64,000 nt of DNA from positions 4,216,001 to 4,280,000 of the forward strand of contig NC_009092.1 in NCBI RefSeq assembly GCF_000016065.1, written 5' to 3'. Origin of the DNA: Shewanella loihica PV-4. GTDB lineage: Bacteria; Pseudomonadota; Gammaproteobacteria; Enterobacterales; Shewanellaceae. Below the pieces are notes generated by a model. That model ran no database searches and was not told the origin of the DNA. It saw nothing but the letters and a program-made list of their open reading frames with translations. This document shows positions 57,088 through 64,000 of the stretch, in pieces. Within the stretch, counting starts at the first letter, position 1; every line of letters begins with the position of its first letter. The translations under genes and the position numbers were made by a program.

Positions 57088-57416
57088 ATAACATTTTATT
57101 AGTGCGCATGCGCGTCTACCTCGTTGGACCAGTGAAAACGCGCACAGTTAACTATTTGTATACAATGAACTTATCAGAATTTTGCTAAATATACCATCTG
57201 GACAAACGCGCACGGATTTAGGCTTAAAATCACCCGAAAGTCACATAATTTAAATATGACTGTGTATCTGTCCAGTTTCTACTTCTTGTGATGAATCGCA
57301 CAAACAGGACTTAGATAAGAAATTGTTGAGTAGTAAGTTTGCGATTTACTGGCTGACCAACAACTCAATTCGGAGCAAAAATCAGTTAGCTTTCACGTCT
57401 TAAATACATCAATACC
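57088..57416. other. Intergenic region upstream of the cassette cluster
   Basis: About 330 bases, AT-rich except for a GC-rich dyad (GTGCGC...GCGCAC, about 57102-57148) near 57115. ACATAAC at 57086-57092 could be the outer edge of the first cassette. No integrase gene or attI-type promoter was found, and no credible reading frame. Confidence 0.5.
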
Positions 57417-57575
57417 GCCAAATCGAAGAGACGTTGGATACCGAGTGTAGATACGCCGGTGACCTTCGGTTTCAGGGATGAAACCGCAGAGCGGCCAGGG
57501 ATGGCGCACAGCGTGTCACAGGCGTATCTGCACATAAGCCCACCGCAGGTGATAGGTTGCCATGACGGTACGACC
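57417..57575 (+). repeat. Structured repeat copy 6 (plus orientation)
   Basis: Begins CCAAATCGAAGAGACGTT. The outer arms are GTGTAGATACGCCGGTGAC (57445-57463) and GTCACAGGCGTATCTGCAC (57515-57533). Hairpin 1 is CGGTTTCA / TGAAACCG around GGGA (57467-57486), and hairpin 2 is GCCA / TGGC around GGGA (57494-57505). The tail is CCACCGCAGGTGATAGG. The stems differ from all other copies but still pair. Confidence 0.88.
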
Positions 57576-57615
57576 TTCAACTCATTTAATTAATGATCAT
57601 GTGGCCAAATGCAAA

Positions 57616-57645
57616 TCAAACAAACAAACAAACAAACAAACAAAC
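57616..57645. repeat. Tetranucleotide simple repeat (CAAA)n
   Basis: About seven perfect tandem units of CAAA/AAAC. It lies in noncoding sequence between two structured repeats. Such tracts are prone to slippage. Confidence 0.85.
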
Positions 57646-57732
57646 TATAGAAATGCCAAACCTTCATTCGAAGGCCAACACACTTTGGGGCATAAATGAG
57701 TCAGCGCTTTACCTCCCTTCTCTCCCCAACAC

Positions 57733-57895
57733 CGCCAAATCGAAGAGACGTTTGATACCGAGTGTAAGCACGCTTTTGGCTCTCGGCGGCATGGACGCCG
57801 CCGTGAAGCGTATAAGGACATATTCACAGCGTGCCAAAAGAGTGCTTGCACATAAGCCTGCCGCAGGCAATTGATGAAGGTGAAGGTTCGACCTT
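57733..57895 (+). repeat. Structured repeat copy 7 (plus orientation)
   Basis: Begins GCCAAATCGAAGAGACGTTT. The outer arms are GTGTAAGCACGCTTTTGGC (57762-57780) and GCCAAAAGAGTGCTTGCAC (57833-57851), hairpin 1 is CGGCGGC / GCCGCCG (57784-57803), and the tail is GCCTGCCGCAGGCAATTGATG. Close to copies 3 and 5 in stems but with a different second hairpin. Confidence 0.85.
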
Positions 57896-57939
57896 CAAAA
57901 TCCCTTCAAATACAAATGCAGCTGGAAGCATCAGCCCGA

Positions 57940-58521
57940 TCACCCCCATATATTCGGCATCACACTATTCGAATACCCAGATATAAATGGCTTCTTACTC
58001 CCGGTATCGGGGTCATAAACATGGCGCTGCACCGCACCTATGTTGCCGCCATAGACATGAATGCTAATTGATACTCCCTCCAATAGAGCATTAGAAACCC
58101 TATGGATATCGCCGATATCGGGCGAGACCAGATCGACACCGCCAACGGGCAACTCATGACTACCGCTGGCCCGCAAGCAAACCGCAGCCTCGTCCAGCTC
58201 ATATTCCTCACAGCGCTCGGCGCCGCGCAGTACGCCCACCATGCCCCATACGGTATGGTCATGAACAGGCGTGATCTGCCCCTGTGCCCAGACGAAGCTC
58301 ACCACAGAGAAACGCTCCATTGGATCGCAGTAGAGCAGATACTGCCGATAGCTCTCAATACTCGGCTGAGCAAAGGCATGGGGTAGCCAGTCATCATGAG
58401 CAATAAGCTCCGACAGCAGCGACTTGCCGTCGGAAAAGATACGCGCCTCATCGCAGCCGACCTGCTCGACCAGCCGAGTGAAGGACTGCACAAAATCCCG
58501 CAATCTGCCAATGTTTTCCAT
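57940..58521 (-). CDS. Cysteine dioxygenase-family thiol dioxygenase
   Basis: A 193-residue cupin enzyme that oxidises cysteine or 3-mercaptopropionate to the sulfinate. The iron ligands fit PVHDHTVWGMVGVLRG (about 83-98, His-x-His) and a later His in DIHRVSN (about 140). The ATG at 58521 has GAGAG upstream and gives the family length; a start at 58614 would add 31 residues with no family match. Which thiol is used cannot be told; the cysteine cross-link residue of the animal enzymes is not evident. Isolated between repeat copies. Confidence 0.82.
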   Translation of the reverse strand: MENIGRLRDFVQSFTRLVEQVGCDEARIFSDGKSLLSELIAHDDWLPHAFAQPSIESYRQYLLYCDPMERFSVVSFVWAQGQITPVHDHTVWGMVGVLRGAERCEEYELDEAAVCLRASGSHELPVGGVDLVSPDIGDIHRVSNALLEGVSISIHVYGGNIGAVQRHVYDPDTGSKKPFISGYSNSVMPNIWG

Positions 58522-58918
58522 CACACTCTCTTTGTCCTGAATGTCGTCAATCAAGGCTAGGCGATCCGCCCCAGGCAATAAATAGGCAATAGGTCGATAG
58601 CAGATAAAAGCCATAGGATAGAAGAGTAATAGAGGTATCGGGGAAATATCGGCGTTATGTAGGTAAGCTCACCGCCCCTGTGATCACGACATTAGTGCTT
58701 GCATATAAAGCCCAGGGCACGATAAAGCCTCGGGCAGGCGATAAGCAACAGCGAAGGTTGCCCCTCCATAATCCCAGCAAACATCAACTCAGCTAAAAGC
58801 CTCAACAACTAACCAGCCTCTCCTCATCAATCAGGCCACTACCCTCTGCACAAGGGCTGTTTTCCCCCATCCCCATTTCCCTTATAATCGCCGCTCATCC
58901 GTTCAAAGGTAAGCCAAG
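58522..58918. other. Intergenic region with a repeat tail fragment
   Basis: Between the thiol dioxygenase and trmL. At about 58690-58790 lies a tail-like fragment (GTGCTTGCATATAAAG, GGGCAGGCGATAAGC, AACATCAACTCAGCTAAA) of the structured repeat family, in plus orientation, without visible outer arms. The trmL promoter should be at the right edge. Confidence 0.5.
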
Positions 58919-59383
58919 ATGTTCCATATCGCCCTCTATGAGCCAGAGATTGCCCCCAATACCGGCAATATCATCCGCCTGTGCGCCAACAATGGCTGCC
59001 AGTTGCACCTTATCGAGCCATTGGGTTTCGATCTTGAAGAGAAGAAGCTGCGCCGCGCCGGGCTGGACTATAGCGATCTGACCCGGGTCACCCGCCACAA
59101 GGACTTCGAGAGTTTCTTGAGCGCCATGGCTGGCAAGCGCATCATGGCCTGTACCACCAAGGGCAGTCGCCCCCACAGCGAAATCGCTTTCGAGAAGGAT
59201 GATGTCTTACTCTTTGGCCCTGAGACCCGCGGCCTGCCGATGCCGATTATCGAGTCTATCCCCACCAGCCAGCGCCTGCGCATCCCCATGGCCGCCAGCA
59301 GCCGCAGCCTCAACCTGTCCAACTCGGTCGCCATCATCAGCTATGAGGCCTGGCGTCAGCTCGGCTACGAGGGCGCCTGCTAA
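58919..59383 (+). CDS. trmL: tRNA (cytidine/uridine(34)-2'-O)-methyltransferase TrmL
   Basis: A 154-residue SPOUT methyltransferase that methylates the 2'-OH of the wobble base in leucine tRNAs. Motifs are [18 protein letters not shown] (about 9-26), [12 protein letters not shown] (about 98-109) and [19 protein letters not shown] (about 120-138), the knotted SAM-binding segments. The family length is about 155. Confidence 0.95.
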   Translation: MFHIALYEPEIAPNTGNIIRLCANNGCQLHLIEPLGFDLEEKKLRRAGLDYSDLTRVTRHKDFESFLSAMAGKRIMACTTKGSRPHSEIAFEKDDVLLFGPETRGLPMPIIESIPTSQRLRIPMAASSRSLNLSNSVAIISYEAWRQLGYEGAC

Positions 59384-59399
59384 ACCCTTTATGTGGAAT

Positions 59400-59909
59400 T
59401 TATGAGGCAGGATTAAGGGCGATGCCACGATAGACTTGATAGTCGTCATCGTCCTGATCCAGATATTGCACCTTCTGCAGCCATAACCAGCCATCTCCCT
59501 GCGGCGCGAAGCTTAAGCGGATCATCGCCGGGCGCTGCTGCACCACACCCTTGCCCAGCAGGGAGAAGCCACTCTCCTCCCGGTACAGGGTAAAGAAGAG
59601 AGTCTTATCCGGGTCGACGCCGTTGAAATAGGTGAGCTTTATCTCGCCATCTCCCTCGCGAAACCACCAGGTCTCGCTCAGCGGATGACTGGCGTGTTCG
59701 CTCACCGAGAGCGTCAGCTGACGCCGATCGCCGCTACAGAGCCCCTGCACCTGTACCGCTTTTACCTGTCCCTTGGGCCTGGAGGCCTCCCCCTGCCAGC
59801 TCCCCGCCAGGGCCTGACAGAAATCGGGCAGGGCTATCTTCTCCGCCAAGGCCATTGATGAAAACAGCATGGCCGAGAATAAAATGAGCGATTTAAAATA
59901 GTTCAACAT
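59400..59909 (-). CDS. Exported hypothetical protein
   Basis: A 169-residue protein with a signal peptide ending ALA (about residue 22). The mature part is beta-rich with two cysteines (DFCQALAGSW and LCSGDRR), likely a small lipocalin-like or THAP4-like barrel by its GSWQGE start, but this is guesswork. Its start overlaps the end of the upstream DxxxQ-motif gene by 17 bases, so they are cotranscribed. Confidence 0.65.
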   Translation of the reverse strand: MLNYFKSLILFSAMLFSSMALAEKIALPDFCQALAGSWQGEASRPKGQVKAVQVQGLCSGDRRQLTLSVSEHASHPLSETWWFREGDGEIKLTYFNGVDPDKTLFFTLYREESGFSLLGKGVVQQRPAMIRLSFAPQGDGWLWLQKVQYLDQDDDDYQVYRGIALNPAS

Positions 59910-60450
59910 CTTGTTTTGTTTGGTGTAAATGAGTTTCTCGATAGGCGTTTAGCGCCTCGTGTATCGGCACGCCCTCAAGCAGGGCCGCAAACATCTGCCG
60001 TTCACAATCGAGAGAATAATGCGCCTGTATCTCCCCTTGCAAGTTCGTCCAGGCCGCCTGGGAGTGGCGCCGCTGCTCATCTCCCAACATGGCCTCCATC
60101 AGACTCAGCGCGGTGATCACATGATTCAGCCGCTGAGAGATGCGATCGTAGAACTGAAACGCCATCACCCCGCTGTCGATTGCCTGCATCAGGCTGTCGC
60201 TGTGGGCCAGAATCGCCGCTGGCGTATCGGCCGTACCATGAAGGTGGCGATTGACCTCGGTAAGATGCCCGGCCATCTGGGTAAACAGCTGCCCTAGGCC
60301 GGTGACGTTATGGTCGCCATCGGTAAGCGATAACTCTATCTGCGCCGTCGCCAATAGCAGCAGCTTAGTGGTCTCCTGCAGGTGACACCAGTCGGCGTCA
60401 TCACAGGCGCATGTGTCGCAGCGAGGCGGTATAACCTGGGTCATGGGCAT
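59893..60450 (-). CDS. Helical protein with a CheZ-like DxxxQ segment
   Basis: A 185-residue, mostly helical cytoplasmic protein. The N-terminus has a cysteine cluster (CDTCACDDADWC, about 11-22). The middle segment MAFQFYDRISQRLNHV (about 96-111) resembles the CheZ helix AQDFQDLTGQ, keeping the D-x3-Q pair used in dephosphorylating CheY. This suggests a possible response-regulator phosphatase or a related helical binding protein, but overall similarity is unproven. It overlaps the following gene by 17 bases. Confidence 0.55.
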   Translation of the reverse strand: MPMTQVIPPRCDTCACDDADWCHLQETTKLLLLATAQIELSLTDGDHNVTGLGQLFTQMAGHLTEVNRHLHGTADTPAAILAHSDSLMQAIDSGVMAFQFYDRISQRLNHVITALSLMEAMLGDEQRRHSQAAWTNLQGEIQAHYSLDCERQMFAALLEGVPIHEALNAYRETHLHQTKQDVELF

Positions 60451-60477
60451 CTCCTGATAGGGCTGGGCTAAGACTTG

Positions 60478-60520
60478 GTTAAGGTGTTAGTTAAGGTGTT
60501 AGTTAAGGTGTTAGTTAACC
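60478..60520. repeat. 12-bp tandem repeat, three and a half copies
   Basis: Unit GTTAAGGTGTTA is repeated in tandem three times, then GTTAACCC. It lies directly upstream of the DxxxQ-motif gene in noncoding sequence. Confidence 0.85.
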
Positions 60521-60582
60521 CTAGATGAAAGCCCATCGAAATGCGAACCGCTCACCCGTTTACGCTGGCGCCATTGACCGAT

Positions 60583-60617
60583 AAAAAAGGCCCGCCAGCG
60601 TTAGCCGACGAGCCTTT
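60583..60617 (-). terminator. Terminator of the M16 peptidase operon
   Basis: On the minus strand GGCTCGTCGGC pairs with GCTGGCGGGCC using several G-U pairs, with loop TAAC, and is followed by a T run. The G-U pairing hides the stem when read as DNA. Confidence 0.75.
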
Positions 60618-60655
60618 ATGATTTAGCCTAACTAGCTATCTCTTATCGAGAAGGC

Positions 60656-62104
60656 TTATTGCGAGAAACCGACCGCATTGATCTCCACCTGCTTCACCTC
60701 ACCATACTGGGCGGCGATATCGGCGATCTTGCTGGCGTTGCCAATCAGCACGTATTGCAGCTTGTCCTGTGGGAAGTAGCTGTTCACCAGACGCTGGGTC
60801 TCTGCCAGGGTTAGGCCATCGACATTCTTCTGGAAGTCGTTGATGAAGCTGTCATCGAAGCCATAGAGGTACATGCTCGACAGCAGGCCGGCCAGCTGTT
60901 CGCTGGTCTCGAACTTAGGCGGGAACTGCCCCTTCACATAGGCCTTGGCCGAGTCCAGGGTCGGCTGATCTATCCCCGTCTGCCACAGACGCGAATAGGT
61001 CTTCAGCGCCAGATCGATCGCCTCCTTGGTAGTATCACTCTTGGTGAAGGTACTGATCCTGAATACGCCCCCTTGTGAATAGGGGGTAAAGGCCGATCGG
61101 GCACCATAGGTCAGACCGGCGTTCACCCTGAGCTCGTCGTTGAGCCATGAGGTGAAACGGCCACCCAGGATAGTGTTGACCACCTGCAGCCCAACGTAAT
61201 CTGGATTGTTGCGGCTAATGCCCTTACCACCGATAAGGAAGGTGGTCTCGATGGCATCGCCCTTGTTGACCAAGAGCACCTTGCTGGCATCCAGCGACGG
61301 CTGGCCTTTGGCCAGGTCTTGCTTGGCGATCGCCTCGCCGTTGTGCCAATCGCCAAACAGCTTGTCGAGTCTTGCCTTCATCTCGCCTGGCTTAAAATCA
61401 CCGACGACCGAGATGGCGATGTTTTGTGGCTGATAATAGCTCTTGTGGAAGGCGCGCAGCTGGTTAACCGTCAACTCGGCCAGCGAGTCACGGGTACCCG
61501 ATGCCGGATTGCCGTAGGGGTGATCGCCAAATACCAGCTTGTCGAAGTAGCGATGGATCACCACGCGTGGGCTCTCCTTCTCCTGGGCCAGGCCCGCCAT
61601 TTCACGTTGACGCAGCTTGTCGAACTCGCCGCCGTCGAAATCAGGGGCGCGCAGCAGATCCCGCACCAGAGGCAGCATCTTGTCTGTGTCTTTCGCCATG
61701 AAGTCGGCATCAATAAAGCTGCCTTCCTTACCCGCATCGGCGGCGATCGAGGCGCCTAAGAAGTCGACCATCTGCTCGATATCTGACTTGCTCTTACCGT
61801 TAGCGCCCAGCAACAAGGACTTGGCGGTCATGTTGGCCACCCCAGAGGTGGTGTCCTTGACCGCACCGGCGCGCACCACGGCGCTGACGGTGATCAGCGG
61901 CACCTCTGTCTGTGGCATCAGATAGACAGTCATGCCGTTACTCAGTTGATACTGCTCATAGGCGGGCATGCTGAAGCTGCCGGTGTCGACCGTCTGGCTC
62001 GTTGTCGTCGCGGCGCAGCCCGAGAGTGCCAGGGCGCCGGCCACCATGGCCGCCGTGCCCAGCTTGGCAAAGCCTTGGGGAATTTGAGTCAATAGGGTCT
62101 TCAT
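60656..62104 (-). CDS. M16-family peptidase subunit, catalytically inactive type (lipoprotein)
   Basis: A 482-residue insulinase-fold protein with a lipobox LSGC (cysteine about residue 30). The HxxEH zinc motif expected near the N-terminus is replaced by SGVANMTAKSLLL, so it lacks catalytic zinc. The FGDHPYGNPASGTRDSL and GGRFTSWLNDELR segments are conserved. In the M16 family, active and inactive halves pair to form a chamber. Its start overlaps the preceding gene's stop by four bases (ATGA), and that gene encodes the HxxEH-containing partner. Confidence 0.88.
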   Translation of the reverse strand: MKTLLTQIPQGFAKLGTAAMVAGALALSGCAATTTSQTVDTGSFSMPAYEQYQLSNGMTVYLMPQTEVPLITVSAVVRAGAVKDTTSGVANMTAKSLLLGANGKSKSDIEQMVDFLGASIAADAGKEGSFIDADFMAKDTDKMLPLVRDLLRAPDFDGGEFDKLRQREMAGLAQEKESPRVVIHRYFDKLVFGDHPYGNPASGTRDSLAELTVNQLRAFHKSYYQPQNIAISVVGDFKPGEMKARLDKLFGDWHNGEAIAKQDLAKGQPSLDASKVLLVNKGDAIETTFLIGGKGISRNNPDYVGLQVVNTILGGRFTSWLNDELRVNAGLTYGARSAFTPYSQGGVFRISTFTKSDTTKEAIDLALKTYSRLWQTGIDQPTLDSAKAYVKGQFPPKFETSEQLAGLLSSMYLYGFDDSFINDFQKNVDGLTLAETQRLVNSYFPQDKLQYVLIGNASKIADIAAQYGEVKQVEINAVGFSQ

Positions 62105-63432
62105 TGGTCACTCTCCTCTGTGGCCGCCAGTACGGCAACTGTGCGGTTGGCGCGACGTAGATAGGTTTGCGCAACACGCTGAATATCTTCTGGGGTCACC
62201 TTGTTATAGGCCTCAGGCGCATTGAACAGCTTGTCGAAGCTGCCGAAATAGAGCTCGTAGGTTCCTAAGGTATTGGCCTTACCGTTAATGGTTTCCATGG
62301 CGCGGTAGAAGTTCATCAGTTTGATATTTTTGACTTTCTCAAGCTCATCCTGGGTCACGCCTTCGCGGGCGATACGGTTGATCTCACCGATCATGCCGCT
62401 CTCCAGCTCCTGTGCTGTGATGCCAGGGTTGGCAACGCCCATCACATAGAAGAGGTTAGGGTCAAAGCTCATCGGCATATAGGTTTCCACCTCAATGGCC
62501 ACCTGCTTCTCCACCAAGCCTTGATAGAGGCGCGAGCTGTTGCCCGTGGTCAGGATAGAAGACAACAGATCCAGGGCGTAGTAGTCCTGATTCGAGGTCG
62601 CCGGCACATGGTAGGCCAGCATCACGTTCGGCGTGCTGACCGAGGCCTTCTGTACGAAGACGCGGCGCTCACCCTTCTGCAGTGGCTCGACCGTCTTCAC
62701 CTCGCGGGGCGGCGTCTGGGCGGGGATCGGCGCAAAGTACTTGTTGGCCAAGGCCTTGACTTCGTTAAGCTTCACATCACCGGCAATCACCACCACGGCA
62801 TTGTTAGGCGCATAGTAGGTCTTGTGGTACTGCACCAGATCGTCCTGGGTCCAGGCGGCGATATCCGACTCATGACCTATGACAGACCAGCTATAGGGGT
62901 GTGCGCGAAATGCGGCGCCCTTGATCTCTTCCTGCAGGGTACGCCAGTTAGAGTTTTCCAGGCCTGTGGTGCGCTCAGAGGCGACCACGCCACGCTCGCT
63001 CTCTACCATCTCAGGATTGATATCCAGATGGGCGATACGGTCGGCCTCGAGATCGAAGATGGTCTCCAGGGCATTGGCCGGGAACCAGTCGGTGTAGACG
63101 GTCAGGTTTTCTGTGGTGTAGGCGTTGTTGGCACCGCCCGCCGCCTCCATGGTGCGGTCGAACATCTTAGGACCAAATTTCTTCGAGCCGTTGAACATCA
63201 TGTGTTCGAAGAAGTGGGAGATCCCCGTGATGCCAGGCACCTCGTTGCGGGAACCCACCTTCCAAAATAGATACATGTTGGCATTTGGGATCGAGGCGTC
63301 TTCTAGCACCATGATTTTCATGCCATTATCTAACGTGAAGCTTTTTATGTCTTCGGCTTGAGTTGCCTGCGCCCCCATGGAGGAGAGGATTCCCCCAATG
63401 GAGAGGCACAGTGCGATAATCTTTCGCATCAT
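62101..63432 (-). CDS. M16-family zinc metallopeptidase, catalytic subunit
   Basis: A 443-residue exported peptidase with a signal peptide ending AQA (about residue 22). The inverted zinc motif HFFEH is at about residues 70-74 (GISHFFEHMMFNGSKKFG, in part) and the downstream glutamate is in the ESERGVVASERT helix (about 140-151). The ATG at 63432 is chosen because GAGGGA is 7 bases upstream; a longer start at 63513 adds 27 residues not typical of a signal peptide. Translationally coupled to the inactive partner; together they probably degrade peptides in the periplasm or at the outer membrane. Confidence 0.92.
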   Translation of the reverse strand: MMRKIIALCLSIGGILSSMGAQATQAEDIKSFTLDNGMKIMVLEDASIPNANMYLFWKVGSRNEVPGITGISHFFEHMMFNGSKKFGPKMFDRTMEAAGGANNAYTTENLTVYTDWFPANALETIFDLEADRIAHLDINPEMVESERGVVASERTTGLENSNWRTLQEEIKGAAFRAHPYSWSVIGHESDIAAWTQDDLVQYHKTYYAPNNAVVVIAGDVKLNEVKALANKYFAPIPAQTPPREVKTVEPLQKGERRVFVQKASVSTPNVMLAYHVPATSNQDYYALDLLSSILTTGNSSRLYQGLVEKQVAIEVETYMPMSFDPNLFYVMGVANPGITAQELESGMIGEINRIAREGVTQDELEKVKNIKLMNFYRAMETINGKANTLGTYELYFGSFDKLFNAPEAYNKVTPEDIQRVAQTYLRRANRTVAVLAATEESDQ

Positions 63433-63645
63433 CTGTCGTTCCCTCATTCGTGAGCAGATAGAATTTTTCTCGGTATCTGGTGGCATCGTTTGTGAGCCCC
63501 CAATCATCGACAACTATAAGAGGCGAAATTATAAATAAGATCAAGTCTGTTGTAGCCAGTATCGCGCGAGAGAATTGTAACTTATTGCTTTTGTGCCATG
63601 CTAAGACACAAGTATGACGACACCTAACCCAAGGGAGAGTACGCC

Positions 63646-64000
63646 TTGCCACAAGCCACAGAGATCGATTTAGCCTACCTAAACCGCATCAACTGCAACA
63701 CAGAGGCCCAGCTGCAAATTCTCACGCCGCTCAGGCCTATCAGGCTCAAGACCCGGCTGATCGGCATAGACCCGGACAACGCCATCATTCTCGCCCTTGG
63801 CCAGGACAAATACTGGCAGGCCGCCCAGGACTATATTACCCAGGGACAAGGTGTGGTGGTGCGCCTGATCAACAGCGACGACCCCGAGGCCAACATCCTC
63901 GCCTTTCGCAGCCAGATCAAGACCCTGCTCAACAACGCCGGGCGCTGGTTAGTGGTGAAATACCCCAAGGTGCTACAGAGCGTAGCCCTGAGACAACACT
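63646..64000 (+). CDS. PilZ-type (YcgR-like N-terminal) protein, 5' part
   Basis: A partial gene, about 118 codons visible, reading off the right edge. The start is a TTG at 63646 with AGGGAGAG 6 bases before it. The visible part (IDLAYLNRINCNTEAQLQIL, RLKTRLIGIDPDNAIIL and an RSQIKTLLNNAG segment) fits the N-terminal domain found ahead of the c-di-GMP-binding PilZ domain. The PilZ core RxxxR/DxSxxG itself would be beyond the window. Divergent from the M16 operon. Confidence 0.65.
   Translation, partial: MPQATEIDLAYLNRINCNTEAQLQILTPLRPIRLKTRLIGIDPDNAIILALGQDKYWQAAQDYITQGQGVVVRLINSDDPEANILAFRSQIKTLLNNAGRWLVVKYPKVLQSVALRQH

Noticed and set aside
57093..57416. Remnant of an integron integrase gene
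   Set aside because: No reading frame with tyrosine recombinase motifs was found in any frame of this stretch.
57593..57874. Open reading frame of 93 codons through the CAAA tract
   Set aside because: It runs through the simple repeat and structured repeat copy 7 and has no ribosome binding site or family resemblance. It is most likely chance.

Overview
The window looks like a chromosomal segment of a marine gammaproteobacterium of the genus Shewanella. The main reasons are a CymA-type tetraheme quinol dehydrogenase with the genus-typical length (187 residues), a PrnB/TDO-like gene paired with a class V aminotransferase (an arrangement I remember from Shewanella), several small DUF lipoproteins common in the genus, and a GC-rich coding background. 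The species assignment is inference. No rRNA, tRNA or CRISPR array was seen.

Layout. 1-5.8 kb: plsB overlapping an aromatic amino acid permease, a single-domain globin, a two-domain VOC protein and a 58-residue lipoprotein missed by length cut-offs. 5.8-13 kb: a copper/silver efflux block on the minus strand (CusA-like pump, CusB-like adaptor with three CPMH-type metal-binding modules, a three-module periplasmic metal-binding protein, two Cys/His/Met-rich exported proteins and a DUF2057 protein). 13-21 kb: cymA, a thioesterase/dtd/periplasmic protein group, prolyl aminopeptidase plus YihY, DUF2959 and DUF4136 lipoproteins, and a polyferredoxin membrane protein. 21-26 kb: a repeat-rich zone around an AraC/MFS pair, with an IS110/IS1111-group insertion sequence inside one repeat copy. 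26-38 kb: typA, glnA with NtrC and sigma-54 sites, a decayed tandem copy of the glnA 3' end, an M14 peptidase, a tryptophan-catabolism-like pair with an Lrp-type regulator, then glnL-glnG (ntrBC) and a LysR regulator. 38-50 kb: a secreted hydrolase with a DUF4785 lipoprotein, an RND pump operon with its TetR regulator, fieF, a CpxP/Spy-like gene, and cpxRA with a CpxR box. 50-55 kb: an AcuI-type reductase and an AcoR-like sigma-54 activator divergent from an aldehyde dehydrogenase with a sigma-54 promoter. 55-57 kb: four AT-rich ORFan genes, all on the minus strand, separated by attC-like sites; this is an integron gene-cassette cluster without a visible integrase. 57-64 kb: more structured repeats, a thiol dioxygenase, trmL, two small genes, a pair of M16 peptidases and the start of a PilZ-type gene.

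The most unusual feature is a dispersed family of about 150-bp intergenic elements. At least seven fairly complete copies occur here, plus tail fragments. Each has a long outer inverted repeat, an inner hairpin with a CA(G/T)GGA(T/C)G loop and often a second hairpin with a similar loop. The loops and flanks are conserved while the stem sequences change on both sides, so base pairing is preserved. The IS1111-type element sits immediately after one of these loop motifs, and its 3' noncoding end can fold in a way that fits a bridge/seek RNA. Together these suggest a structured repeat family that also serves as a landing site for a guided insertion sequence.
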